A DNA stretch of 64,000 nucleotides from Antedon mediterranea. Taxonomy: Eukaryota; Echinodermata; Crinoidea; Comatulida; Antedonidae. Positions 60,801 to 63,340 of this stretch are shown here, piece by piece. The translations under genes were made by a program, and so were the position numbers. The stretch lies in the NCBI RefSeq assembly GCF_964355755.1, contig NC_092672.1, forward strand, positions 24,238,501-24,302,500, given 5' to 3'. The notes below the pieces were generated by a model. It had not been told where the DNA came from. It saw nothing but the letters and a program-made list of their open reading frames with translations, and made no database searches. Position 1 is the stretch's first letter; every line of letters begins with the position of its first letter.

Positions 60801-61053
60801 TCGGCAACAAATGATTCATTACACTAAACTTTGTTTTTGCCAAGTTAATTAGATTATAAAGCATAATGATGAATGCTAATACATTATGCTATTTATAACA
60901 AGATAGCATCATCTTTAATTATATCATCACATTTTTCAGATAGTAGACACGAGGAAGAGAAAAACCCCACAGGAGCATCAACATCAAAACAGGAAGCAAA
61001 ATTTGCTGAAACATCAACAAGTTCAAATCCAATGCCAAGTCTACAAAAAGAGG
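18749..61053 (+). CDS. Ankyrin repeat - Death domain - Roc-like GTPase gene (ten visible exons, partial)
   Basis: Ten exons with matching phases join into one frame. They give three ankyrin repeats plus the start of a fourth, a short linker, a Death-fold domain, a P-loop NTPase domain that looks like Roc/Ras-of-complex, and a Ser/Lys-rich linker with a repeated GAS.SKQE motif. Multi-domain proteins of this type (compare DAPK1 and ROCO proteins) act in intracellular signalling, cell death or innate immunity; that role is inferred from domains only. The exons are 18749-18847, 53059-53157, 54070-54186, 57350-57442, 57891-57926, 58342-58590, 59089-59254, 59636-59739, 60423-60542 and 60940-61053. 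The first visible intron spans 34.2 kb. Upstream ankyrin exons and the rest of the GTPase/COR region are not in view. One exon (57350) has a stop just before its donor site. TE insertions lie in introns. Confidence 0.85.
19471..19512 (-). ncRNA. Hammerhead-ribozyme-like motif 1 (tentative)
   Basis: On the minus strand ATGATGAAGGGC is followed by a 7-nt loop, then GCCCGAAAGC. This resembles the hammerhead core CUGANGA - stem II - GAAA, with GGGC/GCCC as stem II. The first core base is A instead of C, and an extra A sits before the stem. Such motifs are known in Penelope-like and related retroelements. Stems I and III were not demonstrated. Confidence 0.3.
19656..19726 (-). tRNA. tRNA-Thr(UGU)-like pseudogene or SINE head
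   Basis: The 71-nt minus-strand segment has box A (TGGTCTAGTGG) and near-perfect box B (TGTTCGAATCC), and a perfect 5-bp anticodon stem CTCGC/GCGAG around loop CCTGTAA, giving anticodon TGT. The acceptor stem pairs 6 of 7. Against a working gene: position 33 is C instead of T and only 3 of 5 T-stem pairs form. It lies on the same strand as, and 5' of, the hammerhead-like motif, so both may belong to one retroposon. Confidence 0.5.
19806..20108 (-). mobile_element. MITE family A, copy 2
   Basis: The ends AAAGATGTATTGTCCCCC at 19806 and GGGGGACTATACATCTTT ending at 20108 are inverted repeats. The body is the reverse complement of 7738-8105 with point changes and short indels. Non-coding. Confidence 0.75.
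20109..20737 (-). repeat. Possible LTR belonging to the BEL fragment (weak)
   Basis: This stretch lies directly 3' (minus strand) of a BEL integrase tail, where an LTR is expected, and it is less AT-biased than its flanks with a TATA-like TTATATATTATT inside. No paired LTR copy was found in the window, so the assignment rests on position only. Confidence 0.3.
20738..21055 (-). pseudogene. BEL/Pao integrase C-terminal fragment
   Basis: The frame ANEFWRRWKKKYLQTLHPKRKW ... VGDVEIVKDE.. aligns by eye with the DUF5641-like tail of the integrase at 9723-11663 (FWSRWKKEYLPLLHGRRKW), but is too diverged to be the same subfamily. The rest of the element is missing upstream. It is a relic of a second, distinct BEL insertion. 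Confidence 0.8.
21056..21879. other. Stretch without recognised genes
   Basis: AT-rich sequence between two minus-strand retroelement remnants; parts may be LINE 3' sequence, but no motif could be supported. Confidence 0.35.
21880..22330 (-). pseudogene. Degraded LINE reverse transcriptase
   Basis: Translating the minus strand piecewise shows RT landmarks in the right order: a THAF/HAFLELTN-like palm start near 22230, HYGILGPFLDWFKSYITDRN near 22100, and FFADDTTLF (the catalytic FADD box) near 22010-22030. Frames change several times and stops intervene. It is an old CR1-group fragment. The boundaries are approximate. Confidence 0.65.
22331..23800. other. Stretch without recognised genes
   Basis: No ORF, RNA or bounded repeat could be supported. 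TAGGCCTA-type words occur around 22806, 22950 and 23238. TTAAAGGGGGATTCTGGG near 22460 looks like a MITE end, but no partner end was found. Confidence 0.4.
23801..28260 (+). repeat. CpG-rich long-module repeat array with TGACGTCA octamers
   Basis: Three modules begin with ACTAGA(C/T).TGAA followed by the hairpin ACTCGTCACTTTGACGAGT, at 23813, 25605 and 26763. Modules 1 and 3 remain very similar for hundreds of bases (for example GTGAAATTACGGGACCCGTA and TTATCTCAGCAACAACATAT in both). Module 2 is shorter and more diverged. Sub-repeats occur, such as the block GGAGGTGCACAACTTCACGT at 25190 and 25483. Ten perfect TGACGTCA octamers lie at 24239, 24416, 24593, 25173, 25465, 25854, 26032, 26232, 27193 and 27547. 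The array is much richer in CpG words (GCGCGT, ACGCG) than its surroundings and ends with a second hairpin, GGTTATCC...GGATAACC, at 28223-28245. No coding frame is seen. A transposable element family arranged in tandem is likely; its class is unknown. Confidence 0.75.
28301..28890 (+). repeat. 304-bp tandem dimer
   Basis: TTGTGCACGC begins two aligned units at 28301 and 28605. Shared blocks include TTCTCTTCAACGTGTAA, TGTCAGA.CCGCGTAGCGTAA and TTTTCTGAAAATCTTAAAT. CpG content is high, as in the preceding array, so the two may be parts of one element. Confidence 0.75.
28891..29426 (+). other. Probable 5' leader of LINE-1
   Basis: This stretch lies directly upstream of the LINE-1 frame and is less AT-rich. 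A 101-aa open frame at 28878-29183 matches nothing I recognise. It may be LINE 5' UTR, but the 5' edge is not defined. Confidence 0.35.
29427..30395 (+). CDS. LINE-1 ORF2 N-terminal part: hydrophobic leader, 2A-like motif, endonuclease
   Basis: 322 residues. Residues 21-38 (MVSITIIYISHVLLSLFW) are strongly hydrophobic and look like a signal peptide or membrane segment, especially if Met21 is the start. Residues 87-96 read DGDIHPNPGP, a 2A-like motif (canonical D.E.NPGP, here with His for Glu), predicted to make the ribosome release the chain between Gly95 and Pro96. A Ser-rich linker follows, then the AP endonuclease: LNMNARSLRNK (about 123), ITESWLT (141), KKGGGVLAAI (171), FYCPPNS (217), IVGDFNLNW (260) and a Thr-Arg-Pro...IIDLVFF end. 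The frame ends at a frameshift near 30365; the SDHHAVSF motif appears in the next frame (30349-30567). Confidence 0.85.
   Translation: MDSSSLYTGFLFRLDFFAFKMVSITIIYISHVLLSLFWSHSVEQHAYLSHNYCSNNPSIIKRKFQGPPQVLYSNSTATRHYCSLSCDGDIHPNPGPVNQHQAQEQQLRSSSSSISTASTLNCLNMNARSLRNKTLQLQAFLSIQNIDILAITESWLTSEDLTSSLGIPQDYMVIRKDRPNKKGGGVLAAIKNELNPIHCHLLDSGPHEVICFSISIDNYKMLFAVFYCPPNSPVSFWNDFSNNFLLPLLPHLPKYDDIYIVGDFNLNWNLKHTIPTIFLDTMNALNCTQLFEEITRPNHLVPSSGTIIDLVFFKQARPFNFT
29427..31683 (+). mobile_element. LINE-1: CR1-group non-LTR retrotransposon, truncated in RT
   Basis: An N-terminal extension with a 2A-like motif, an apurinic-type endonuclease and the first half of an RT follow in order on the plus strand, with frameshifts near 30365 and 30560. 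Homology stops abruptly after VLYQGSISPSSPVTSG, before the GVPQGS and FADD motifs, and the frame runs into an unrelated repeat at about 31684. The element therefore has no catalytic RT core here. Clade assignment (CR1/L2/Jockey group) is by motif style only. Confidence 0.88.
30349..31714 (+). pseudogene. LINE-1 endonuclease end and RT first half
   Basis: The 30349-30567 frame carries VISDHHAVSFNV, the last endonuclease motif. A further frame change leads to 30560-31714 (384 aa). RT fingers and palm motifs are visible: SNKSPGPDSVHPYILK, PAKWKMSHITPIFKSG, NYRPISLTPICSKLLEKIL, QHGFFPSRSCVTQL and the motif-A aspartate in IFLDYAKAFDKLPHH. The last 12 residues (NFNAMKNLTPK region) are encoded by a different repeat, so the natural C-terminus is lost. 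Confidence 0.85.
31684..31830 (+). repeat. DR1-repeat family fragment, copy at the LINE-1 breakpoint
   Basis: The sequence TTTAATGCAATGAAAAATTT through GACTTAAAATT-like text is about 90% identical by eye to 44308-44437: both contain GACAGGAAGTGGCATTATT, CACATACTAACGGACAATTT and a TGAC.TTTGACCTTCT block. It is related to the units inside the 40141-43037 transposon. Confidence 0.8.
31893..32015 (-). repeat. LINE 3' end with (TTTGAA)n tail
   Basis: On the minus strand the segment reads GAATAAAGAATATTTGAATT with a hexamer-like tail, typical of 5'-truncated CR1-group copies ending in microsatellites. The upstream part (TTGAGGGCGC..TGACT ... GAAACAGCTGTG) is shared with 37131-37180 on the opposite strand. 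Confidence 0.6.
32016..33968. other. Stretch without recognised genes
   Basis: AT-rich sequence with clusters of TAGGCCTAG words near 32540-32575 and 32716-32735. No ORF or RNA feature could be supported. Confidence 0.4.
33973..36590 (+). repeat. Four tandem copies of a ~640-bp unit
   Basis: TAGTGATTG marks unit starts at 33973, 34613, 35248 and 35895 (spacings 640, 635, 647). The units share GCATGGTA..ACACAATTTA, AATATGCAGTGATGAGCAAA, CATTGCATAGGGTATATATA, GCTGGAAAGCTGCTTCTCTG and a terminal CCTAGCCTACCCAGCCAG. The first three are close to each other; the fourth is more diverged. Each carries a cluster of TAGGCCTA/GCTAGGCT words. No coding frame is present. Confidence 0.9.
36611..36862. mobile_element. 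Candidate MITE, 252 bp
   Basis: ACATTTCCAAA at 36611 is mirrored by TTTGGAAATGT ending at 36862, with partial symmetry further in. Non-coding, with no certain target duplication. Confidence 0.45.
36863..37329. other. Stretch without recognised genes, with a LINE-tail-like segment
   Basis: At 37131-37210 the plus strand reads TTGAGGGCGCATGACTT...GAAACAGCTGTGAACA, resembling the minus strand of 31893-32015. The remainder is not recognised. Confidence 0.45.
37379..38779 (-). CDS. LINE-2 ORF2, reverse transcriptase and C-terminal domain
   Basis: 466 codons without a stop. The RT motifs are complete: VARVVPIFKSGNKSDVSNYR, GFRKNSSTFMAVIDL, motif A LFIDLSKAFDTINH, GVPQGSILGPLLFILYIND, the catalytic box VLFADDTNIS and WFMCNKLSINVKKTNYIIF. 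A thumb/connection and a C-terminal region (YNTRSKDKMRL ... GPKLWNDL) follow, as in CR1-group LINEs. The listed start is not natural: the frame is entered by a frameshift from the endonuclease part. The enzyme copies LINE RNA at a nicked target. It ends at TAA 37379-37381. Confidence 0.9.
   Translation of the reverse strand: MLLWHLLLYISLTSLETGMVPDSMKVARVVPIFKSGNKSDVSNYRPISILPTASKILEKIVQIRVNNYITKFNILNNAQYGFRKNSSTFMAVIDLVERITDALDKKKNTIGLFIDLSKAFDTINHDILLKKLEHYGIRGTALKWFRNYISGRKQFTSIDNTSSCLMDINCGVPQGSILGPLLFILYINDVFNCSNSLSFVLFADDTNISASHKNLDTLIELVINGELKNVSDWFMCNKLSINVKKTNYIIFRNQRNPSNLENVNIYVNNKRIDRVKSTKFLGVHIDEFLTYKNHINVTARKISRYVGILYKVRHFLPTYALWTTYKSLIEPVLNYCNIIWCSTFPSYLDELFKLQKRALRAITWSKFNDSMTECFYKFKLLKIADINKYQIGLFMYNVTTNQDVRFSSLFIKNGSYHNYNTRSKDKMRLRKRNRTSTSFTVSCVGPKLWNDLNYELQSTKSIIIYI
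38996..40137 (-). CDS. LINE-2 ORF2, AP endonuclease (5' end displaced by insertion)
   Basis: Endonuclease motifs in order: LGFSETWINKN, GRVGGGVCLYLKEQ, GMLYRPPNS, YILGDFNQDL, NLPTRITSSSATILDNI and TDHLPIFMTTH, then a basic linker (KTKKKPWITTG, KKKNKLYKKYLK). The open frame runs up to 40201, but residues beyond 40137 come from the inserted transposon. The true N-terminal residues of the domain are encoded on the far side, near 43041-43075. The C-terminal end at 38996 is a frameshift; the reading continues in another frame (SDAFNDFFSNIGNEL) toward the RT. Confidence 0.88.
40255..40750 (+). repeat. Left-arm units with DR1-like nuclear-receptor motifs
   Basis: Repeating units have the layout ACAGGAAATGT - TGACCTTTGACCT - ATCTC/TATCT - AAATGT - ATTTATAT - CTCTAAT. 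Perfect TGACCTTTGACCT (DR1) lies at 40434-40446 and 40576-40588. TGACCT half-sites at 40255 and 40271 flank a TGAACT. The right arm (42420-42960) has the mirrored arrangement. Confidence 0.75.
40970..41800 (+). pseudogene. RTE-type LINE RT remnant inside the DNA transposon
   Basis: Piecewise plus-strand translation shows an RTE-like series: ETVVKYK/VVEYKRKTN near 41210, EIKRSNDNYT near 41330, DYQKAFDSIKQALPY near 41580-41620 (motif A) and VVRQGDT with KIFTALDEEVFNQRANLKN near 41685-41760. Many frame changes and stops make this an old copy. No YADD box was found before the sequence ends near 41810. Confidence 0.6.
41821..41900. repeat. Short hairpin with GCGTTCACATC ends
   Basis: GGCGTTCACATCGAACTATGGC at 41821 is mirrored by GCCATAATTTGGATGTGAACGCTC. 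The sequence is about 80 bp, non-coding, and may be a miniature element. Confidence 0.5.
42128..42380. repeat. ~250-bp long hairpin with GGGCACATCACA centre
   Basis: Left arm 42128-42218 (GCGAGAGAGG ... GTGTGATGTGCCC) and right arm 42254-42380 (GGGCACATCACA ... CCCCTCTCTCG) are imperfect reverse complements over about 90-120 bp, around a ~35-bp loop. Matching blocks include AGACACATATTTTT, ACATGTT and GTCTACAC. The sequence is a foldback or miniature element nested in the larger transposon. Confidence 0.75.
42420..42960 (-). repeat. Right-arm units with DR1-like motifs
   Basis: AGGTCAAAGGTCA at 42712-42724 and AGGTCAGAGGTCA at 42891-42903, with a further AGGTCA at 42907 spaced by three bases. 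These mirror the left arm. Confidence 0.75.
43220..44033 (-). CDS. LINE-2 ORF1 (coiled coil plus RRM-like), one frameshift
   Basis: The likely start is Met at 44033 (MGGGKPKGGQKDD), giving a basic N-terminus, then a coiled coil (ELKLLFDGKSDILDNLAKQI) in the frame 44183-43737. A one-base shift near 43745 leads to 43762-43220: heptads (NNRMKKMEQEIEDIRESLDE), the YSRRNCLVIHGL motif that starts the RRM-like domain, DIDRSHRLGPKK and a C-terminal domain (FIHENLTMKRMKLLRTIKT). This is the RNA-binding trimeric ORF1 type of LINEs. It ends at TAA 43220. Confidence 0.85.
44213..44437 (+). repeat. DR1-repeat family fragment at the 5' edge of LINE-2
   Basis: It contains TGACCTTTGACCC at 44213 and a perfect TGACCTTTGACCT at 44386-44398. 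The part from 44308 matches 31684-31830. LINE-2 appears to have landed in, or next to, such a repeat. Confidence 0.75.
44438..45419. other. Stretch without recognised genes
   Basis: AT-rich sequence. A 66-aa open frame at 45009-45209 shows no recognisable motif. Nothing else was found. Confidence 0.4.
45420..45740 (-). pseudogene. LINE endonuclease remnant
   Basis: Minus-strand translation in shifting frames gives FNIVLIKFNKHN, FFPTISKPTRITKTNAELIDH and SDISDHLPISKII. This is the GDFN ... PTRIT..LIDH ... SDHLP series of AP endonucleases. Stops and frameshifts are frequent. Its orientation is opposite to the neighbouring RT fragment, so it is a separate insertion. Confidence 0.6.
45879..47285 (+). 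pseudogene. LINE-3: RT of an L2/Rex1-like element, one in-frame stop
   Basis: A single frame runs from 45879 to 47285, broken only by TGA at 46680-46682 where related proteins have Trp. RT motifs: VKGPDGVSGRLIRSG, DLWKVSEIIPVPK, INDFRPVALTSILMKIL, LFIDFSSAFNLMQPH, GAPQGCCLSPSLFTIY and the catalytic KYADDMVLIG. After the stop: NYLKLNFNKTKEIIWDFRKK, ETKYLGTHIDD and a thumb region ending NSTHIFNSKIVRS. The endonuclease is absent (5' truncated). The 3' UTR ends in a GATTT repeat. Confidence 0.88.
47286..47484 (+). repeat. LINE-3 3' UTR with (GATTT)n tail
   Basis: AATAAAGATTTGATTTGATT at 47453 onward holds about five GATTT units, a microsatellite tail of the type used by CR1/L2 elements in place of poly(A). 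It is preceded by a small hairpin (CATGTACA...GTATACATG). Confidence 0.8.
47750..48320 (-). pseudogene. Degraded LINE ORF1
   Basis: Minus-strand pieces read NSRIDKERASLKQG, NRNVMELQNKTKDKFKATKD, RVERHSNNLRFGDIKEK, CKDIFKTDLGLNNISIENAH and IYAQDTLSFIGREIH. This matches the layout of LINE ORF1 proteins: coiled coil, ERHSNNLRF-type RRM start, IE.AHRTG. Several stops and shifts are present. Partner ORF2 pieces were not identified. Confidence 0.55.
48640..48965 (+). repeat. Possible LINE 3' end
   Basis: The segment ends TTGAATAAACAAATCAAATCAAA, a polyadenylation-like signal plus a short ATCAA repeat. No coding motif precedes it, so this is a weak call. Confidence 0.3.
48966..49744. other. Intron sequence, nothing recognised
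   Basis: AT-rich, with no coding motif or bounded repeat. AGGCCTA occurs near 49308. Confidence 0.4.
49745..50150 (+). pseudogene. LINE C-terminal and 3' UTR fragment
   Basis: YNTRASHA..LHLLPLTKLTLIQH is followed, after stops and a shift, by SASKLLNALPNDITCTP and RFLYFK.KTTFH. This matches the C-terminal signature (YNTR ... GPKLWN.LP.DI) also seen in LINE-2. A poly(A)-like run at 50149 closes the fragment. It is a 5'-truncated copy. Confidence 0.6.
50151..53058. other. Intron sequence, nothing recognised
   Basis: AT-rich. Contains a C-run at 50727-50738 and two loosely similar blocks near 51118-51180 and 51272-51325 (AA.GGAGAATTA.ATT..A.AACAA). No coding features were supported. Confidence 0.4.
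53059..53157 (+). CDS. Ankyrin repeat exon 2
   Basis: The acceptor TTTTTTTAG and donor GTAAGT bound a 99-bp phase 0-0 exon encoding DGNSPLLEAAANGQTACCMT and ending VNQQNK, one complete ankyrin repeat. Confidence 0.88.
54070..54186 (+). CDS. Ankyrin repeat exon 3
   Basis: The acceptor TTTTTTCAAG and donor GTTAGT bound a 117-bp phase 0-0 exon encoding 39 residues (NGDNALHIIARSKLTYEEHK ... KKNK). It is an ankyrin repeat with about six extra residues between the helices. Confidence 0.85.
54361..54410 (-). ncRNA. Hammerhead-ribozyme-like motif 2 (tentative)
   Basis: The minus strand reads CTGAGGA, then a 7-bp stem CGATCAA/TTGATCG around a 6-nt loop, then AAACGTCGAG. This fits CUGANGA - stem II - GAAAC except that the G before AAAC is used by the stem. 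GACGTTTCGA-type repeats with CTCAGGA occur widely in invertebrate retroelements. Flanking stems were not established. Confidence 0.3.
54411..56232. other. Intron sequence, nothing recognised
   Basis: AT-rich intron. Open frames near 54944-55382 and 55423-55731 show no recognisable motif. A CG-richer piece lies at 55620-55740. Confidence 0.4.
56233..56269. repeat. Inverted CTAGAGG ends around GAGCGAGCGAAGCGAGC
   Basis: CTAGAGG at 56233-56239 mirrors CCTCTAG at 56263-56269, with an internal GCGAGCGAAGCGAGC hairpin. It may be the end of a mobile element. Confidence 0.45.
56472..56663 (+). CDS. Small Cys-rich open frame of unknown nature
   Basis: 63 codons, MCCSVCTQAYSNKKRLHKCG ... CCCGVRFHRRIAAFCVDC. 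The Cys pattern (CxxC, CCC, CxxC) hints at a zinc-binding fold, but I recognise no family. It lies in a host intron, in a segment with higher GC than its surroundings, and no splice sites matching the host phase were evident. It may be a TE remnant or chance. Confidence 0.25.
   Translation: MCCSVCTQAYSNKKRLHKCGTILGLSPRCCCGVRFHRRIAAFCVDCRNNQPLVYDSVFNIMYY
56757..56775 (+). repeat. GT microsatellite
   Basis: About nine GT units, GTGTGTGTGTGTGTGTGT, within the intron. Confidence 0.9.
57350..57442 (+). CDS. Fourth ankyrin-type exon with terminal stop ambiguity
   Basis: The acceptor TTGTCAG precedes 57350 and donor GTAAGT follows 57442. The frame set by the previous exon reads NGKSASDIYNENVCDKYDGE ... 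KYLQF and then hits TGA at 57437-57439, three bases before the donor. The next exon needs phase 1, but this exon is phase 0 (93 bp). Use of a weaker donor GTGAAC after 57404 (55 bp, phase 1) would join YDG to GPLPYIEMTS in frame. A one-base deletion in the T-run at 57434-57437 is the other simple explanation. Confidence 0.7.
57642..57675 (+). repeat. Second copy of the 5032 element's end
   Basis: AAACTCACAGCGTTAGGTTTGTTATCTAACACAA-type text differs from 5032-5066 at only a few positions. No partner end was located here. Confidence 0.55.
57891..57926 (+). CDS. Linker micro-exon
   Basis: 36 bp between acceptor TTGTTTAG and donor GTATGA, phase 1-1. It encodes GPLPYIEMTSP and joins in frame to the Death-domain exon (TSPDITTKELIY). 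The small size is real if both splice sites are used. Confidence 0.75.
58342..58590 (+). CDS. Death-fold domain exon
   Basis: 249 bp, phase 1-1, acceptor AATTAG and donor GTAAGT. The 83 residues show a Death-domain pattern of six amphipathic helices: ELIYIAHNAF, KLIAANLGMTQEDINSFEL, QRTLDMLNTWAVKV (the conserved Trp) and SELVAALRKSEEKDVADKI. The domain would mediate homotypic protein contacts in signalling. Confidence 0.88.
59089..59254 (+). CDS. P-loop exon of Roc/Ras-like GTPase domain
   Basis: 166 bp, phase 1-2, acceptor TTTTTAAG and donor GTAAGC. It encodes VHVPEEILARGPDAVKAFQN, a helix, then IFVGLENVGKTSTINSLLRK. GLENVGKTS fits Walker A (GxxxxGKT/S) as in Roc domains. Confidence 0.88.
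59636..59739 (+). CDS. GTPase domain exon, switch I region
   Basis: 104 bp, phase 2-1, acceptor TGTCATAG and donor GTAAGT. FNPLHIITDAMVKTTVCTPD places a conserved-looking Thr-Asp after the P-loop helix, where switch I is expected. The DxxG motif of switch II has not been reached by this exon. Confidence 0.8.
59949..60057 (-). repeat. tRNA-like retroposon with inverted GGAGTGGAGTTGT ends
   Basis: GGAGTGGAGTTGT at 59949 is mirrored by ACAACTCCACTCC ending at 60057. Inside, the minus strand has GTGGCTTGGTAGTTATGG (box-A-like), while the box-B region is degenerate. It lies within a host intron. Confidence 0.45.
60423..60542 (+). CDS. Host gene exon, linker region
   Basis: 120 bp, phase 1-1, acceptor TTTAAAAG and donor GTAAAA. 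It encodes LDMYQDAVTDVTVKQMLKSP followed by a basic GYTPRAGASKQETKSG tail. The text GAS.SKQE recurs in the next exon, so these may be duplicated linker exons inside the GTPase domain. Confidence 0.75.
60940..61053 (+). CDS. Host gene exon, Ser/Lys-rich linker
   Basis: 114 bp, phase 1-1, acceptor TTTTTCAG and donor GTAAAT. It encodes DSRHEEEKNPTGASTSKQEA ... PSLQKEG, low complexity and probably disordered. This is the last host exon in view; the following intron is entered by LINE-4. Confidence 0.75.
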
Positions 61054-61568
61054 GTAAATATTTATTTTGAAATGTGTTTGATTGTGCTGTTCATACATAT
61101 TAATGATATCAGAGATAAAGACTAAAATGCTAAATATTGAAATGATTTAAATGGACCTGAAATGGACTTTCGATTTTCAAGAAATTCACAAGGAGGAATG
61201 TTGCAGCGCCCATGTGGCGGCTCTATATTGCTCTGTGCATAACAACTTCGTATCTGTTTGCAGATGGTTTTTTTCATCAAATAAGTTTTACTGGATGCTG
61301 GAATAGCAAATTGAGCACCATATATTCACAAATTTCTTATGTGGAAATAATCGTATCTTGGAGTAAATCGCAGTTGTTTTTCTTGTTGTTTCCTGAAGTT
61401 CAGCTAGGCCCTGCTTGTGCCTTTATTGTTTTAATTCAAACTCATCACTGCCCAAGAACAATGGTCTACTAGCATCAGTGGGAAGCTAGCCCTGTACTTT
61501 CAATCTGACTGTGCATATTGTTATGTAAATGACCTTGTACACCTCATGCTTGAAGATCTGCTGTTGTC

Positions 61569-62339
61569 ATGCTAATTAGCTATAGCTCTGAGTTTCTTCA
61601 TGGTTTACAGGGCTGTGTAACCAACAACAATAACAGTTGTGAACTTCTTGAAGAATCTTGCTTAATTATACAATCTTTTAAGTTTAACTCCAGTAGCTGT
61701 AGTATCCACCTATTACCAAGGAGGCCAAAAAGAAAAACCAGGCGTGGTACAAGAGCTGGGCGTGACAAACACACTAAAAACAATCTATCATTTCTGGACT
61801 TATCATCAAACTCTCTCTTATCTAAAAACAATATTAAATTTTGCAGTATTAATACAAGATCCGTTCGGAACAAAACAACAGAATTTGTGGATTTCGTTAT
61901 CGAACATAATCTGGATGTTGTTGCCCTTTCGGAAACGTGGCTTAAACCAGAAGACACATCAGTTATAGGAAATATTACACCCAACGGATACTCTCTCAAA
62001 CATGCTCCCCGTGCTGGTACGAAAAGAGGTGGTGGAGTTGCACTTCTTTACAAGGAAAGCATAGCGGTTAAATGTTATGACACGGGATTATTACCAAAAT
62101 CATTTGAACTGCTAAATGTGGAAATAGTCAGCAATGCATCCTCAGTTTTCCTCGTAGCAGTATATCGTCCTCAAAGCAAATCAACGGGTTGCAGTCTAAA
62201 TGTTTTCACTGAAGAATTCTCAACTTTGGTTGATCACTATGTATTGAAGCCGGCTCCCATACTATTCGTTGGAGACTTTAACATCCATGTGGATATGCCA
62301 ATGATGCAGATGCAATTCATTTTCGGAATCTACTTGTAG
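61569..62339 (+). CDS. LINE-4 endonuclease part
   Basis: 256 codons. A basic leader (PRRPKRKTRRGTRAGRDKH) precedes the AP-endonuclease domain: FCSINTRSVRNKTTEF, VVALSETWLKPED, GTKRGGGVALLYK, VAVYRPQSKS and LFVGDFNIHVD. After that Asp a frameshift near 62290 ends the frame early. No NPGP-type motif is seen, unlike LINE-1. The assigned Met lies within the leader; the true start is uncertain. Confidence 0.85.
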   Translation: MLISYSSEFLHGLQGCVTNNNNSCELLEESCLIIQSFKFNSSSCSIHLLPRRPKRKTRRGTRAGRDKHTKNNLSFLDLSSNSLLSKNNIKFCSINTRSVRNKTTEFVDFVIEHNLDVVALSETWLKPEDTSVIGNITPNGYSLKHAPRAGTKRGGGVALLYKESIAVKCYDTGLLPKSFELLNVEIVSNASSVFLVAVYRPQSKSTGCSLNVFTEEFSTLVDHYVLKPAPILFVGDFNIHVDMPMMQMQFIFGIYL

Positions 62340-63340
62340 CAAGCAGTCTTCAACAGCATGTGTCTACACCTACACACCGACATGGTCATACATTAGACTT
62401 GCTGATCACTCGTTCATCTGATCTTCCTGTTTTCTCAAACCTTAATGTCATTGATGGTATATCAGATCACTATGCAATCACATGTAATCTCCTTATCAAG
62501 AAGCCACCCGTAATCACTAAATCCATCGAAACTCGTCATTGGAATGCTATAAATTTTGAGACATTATGTAAAGATATCACACAGTCTGATCTCGGAACTT
62601 CGCTCTCAAATCTTGATTTATCAAGTAAAGTACGACTATATGTCACCACTTTGAGGGAACTTCTTGACAAACACGCACCACCGAAAAAGAGAACAGTAAA
62701 GGTCCGACCAAACACTAGTTGGTATAAAAGTGACATCTATGCTGAGAAAAGAACAAAGCGTAAGCTTGAAAAGAAATGGAGAATCTCTCATCTGGAAATA
62801 GATCGTCAAGCTTACATTGCACAGAAGAGGAATGTAAATTCAATGGTAAGAAAGGCAAAGGCCAACTACTACATTGGCTTGTGTGAAGAACATGCAGCAG
62901 ATCAGAAAGAACTTTTTAAAATTGTTAACCAACTCCTTCATCATCGCCAGGTATCACCTCTCCCAGATAGTCTTTCTGACTTAGATCTTGCGAACAGGTT
63001 CTGTCAGTTTTTCACAGACAAGATCAAGATCATCAGAGACGACTTCAAGATTGATGACATGTCATTTAATGAGCCTGTGACAGCTGTTCATCAGCATCTC
63101 ACAACATTTACACCAGCATCTCAAGATGAGATCCGCAACATTCTGATGAAATCACCAACAAAATCATGCAGGTTAGATCCAGTTCTTACTTCTATACTGA
63201 AGAAGTGTATAGACGCAGTCGTTCCAATAATAACGGAAATCATTAACCATTCTCTTAATACCGGCATAGTGCCAGATGAACTGAAAATTGCTCACGTTCG
63301 TCCTTTAATAAAAAGCAAAACTTGGATCATAACACGCTGA
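62297..63340 (+). CDS. LINE-4 endonuclease end, linker and RT start
   Basis: The frame resumes with DADAIHFRNLL, then THRHGHTLDLLITRSSD and ISDHYAITCNL (the last endonuclease motif). A basic linker follows (NTSWYKSDIYAEKRTKRKLE), then the RT start (SPTKSCRLDPVLTSILKKC, IAHVRPLIK). It ends at TGA after a one-base shift near 63320. Confidence 0.85.
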   Translation, partial: ANDADAIHFRNLLVASSLQQHVSTPTHRHGHTLDLLITRSSDLPVFSNLNVIDGISDHYAITCNLLIKKPPVITKSIETRHWNAINFETLCKDITQSDLGTSLSNLDLSSKVRLYVTTLRELLDKHAPPKKRTVKVRPNTSWYKSDIYAEKRTKRKLEKKWRISHLEIDRQAYIAQKRNVNSMVRKAKANYYIGLCEEHAADQKELFKIVNQLLHHRQVSPLPDSLSDLDLANRFCQFFTDKIKIIRDDFKIDDMSFNEPVTAVHQHLTTFTPASQDEIRNILMKSPTKSCRLDPVLTSILKKCIDAVVPIITEIINHSLNTGIVPDELKIAHVRPLIKSKTWIITR

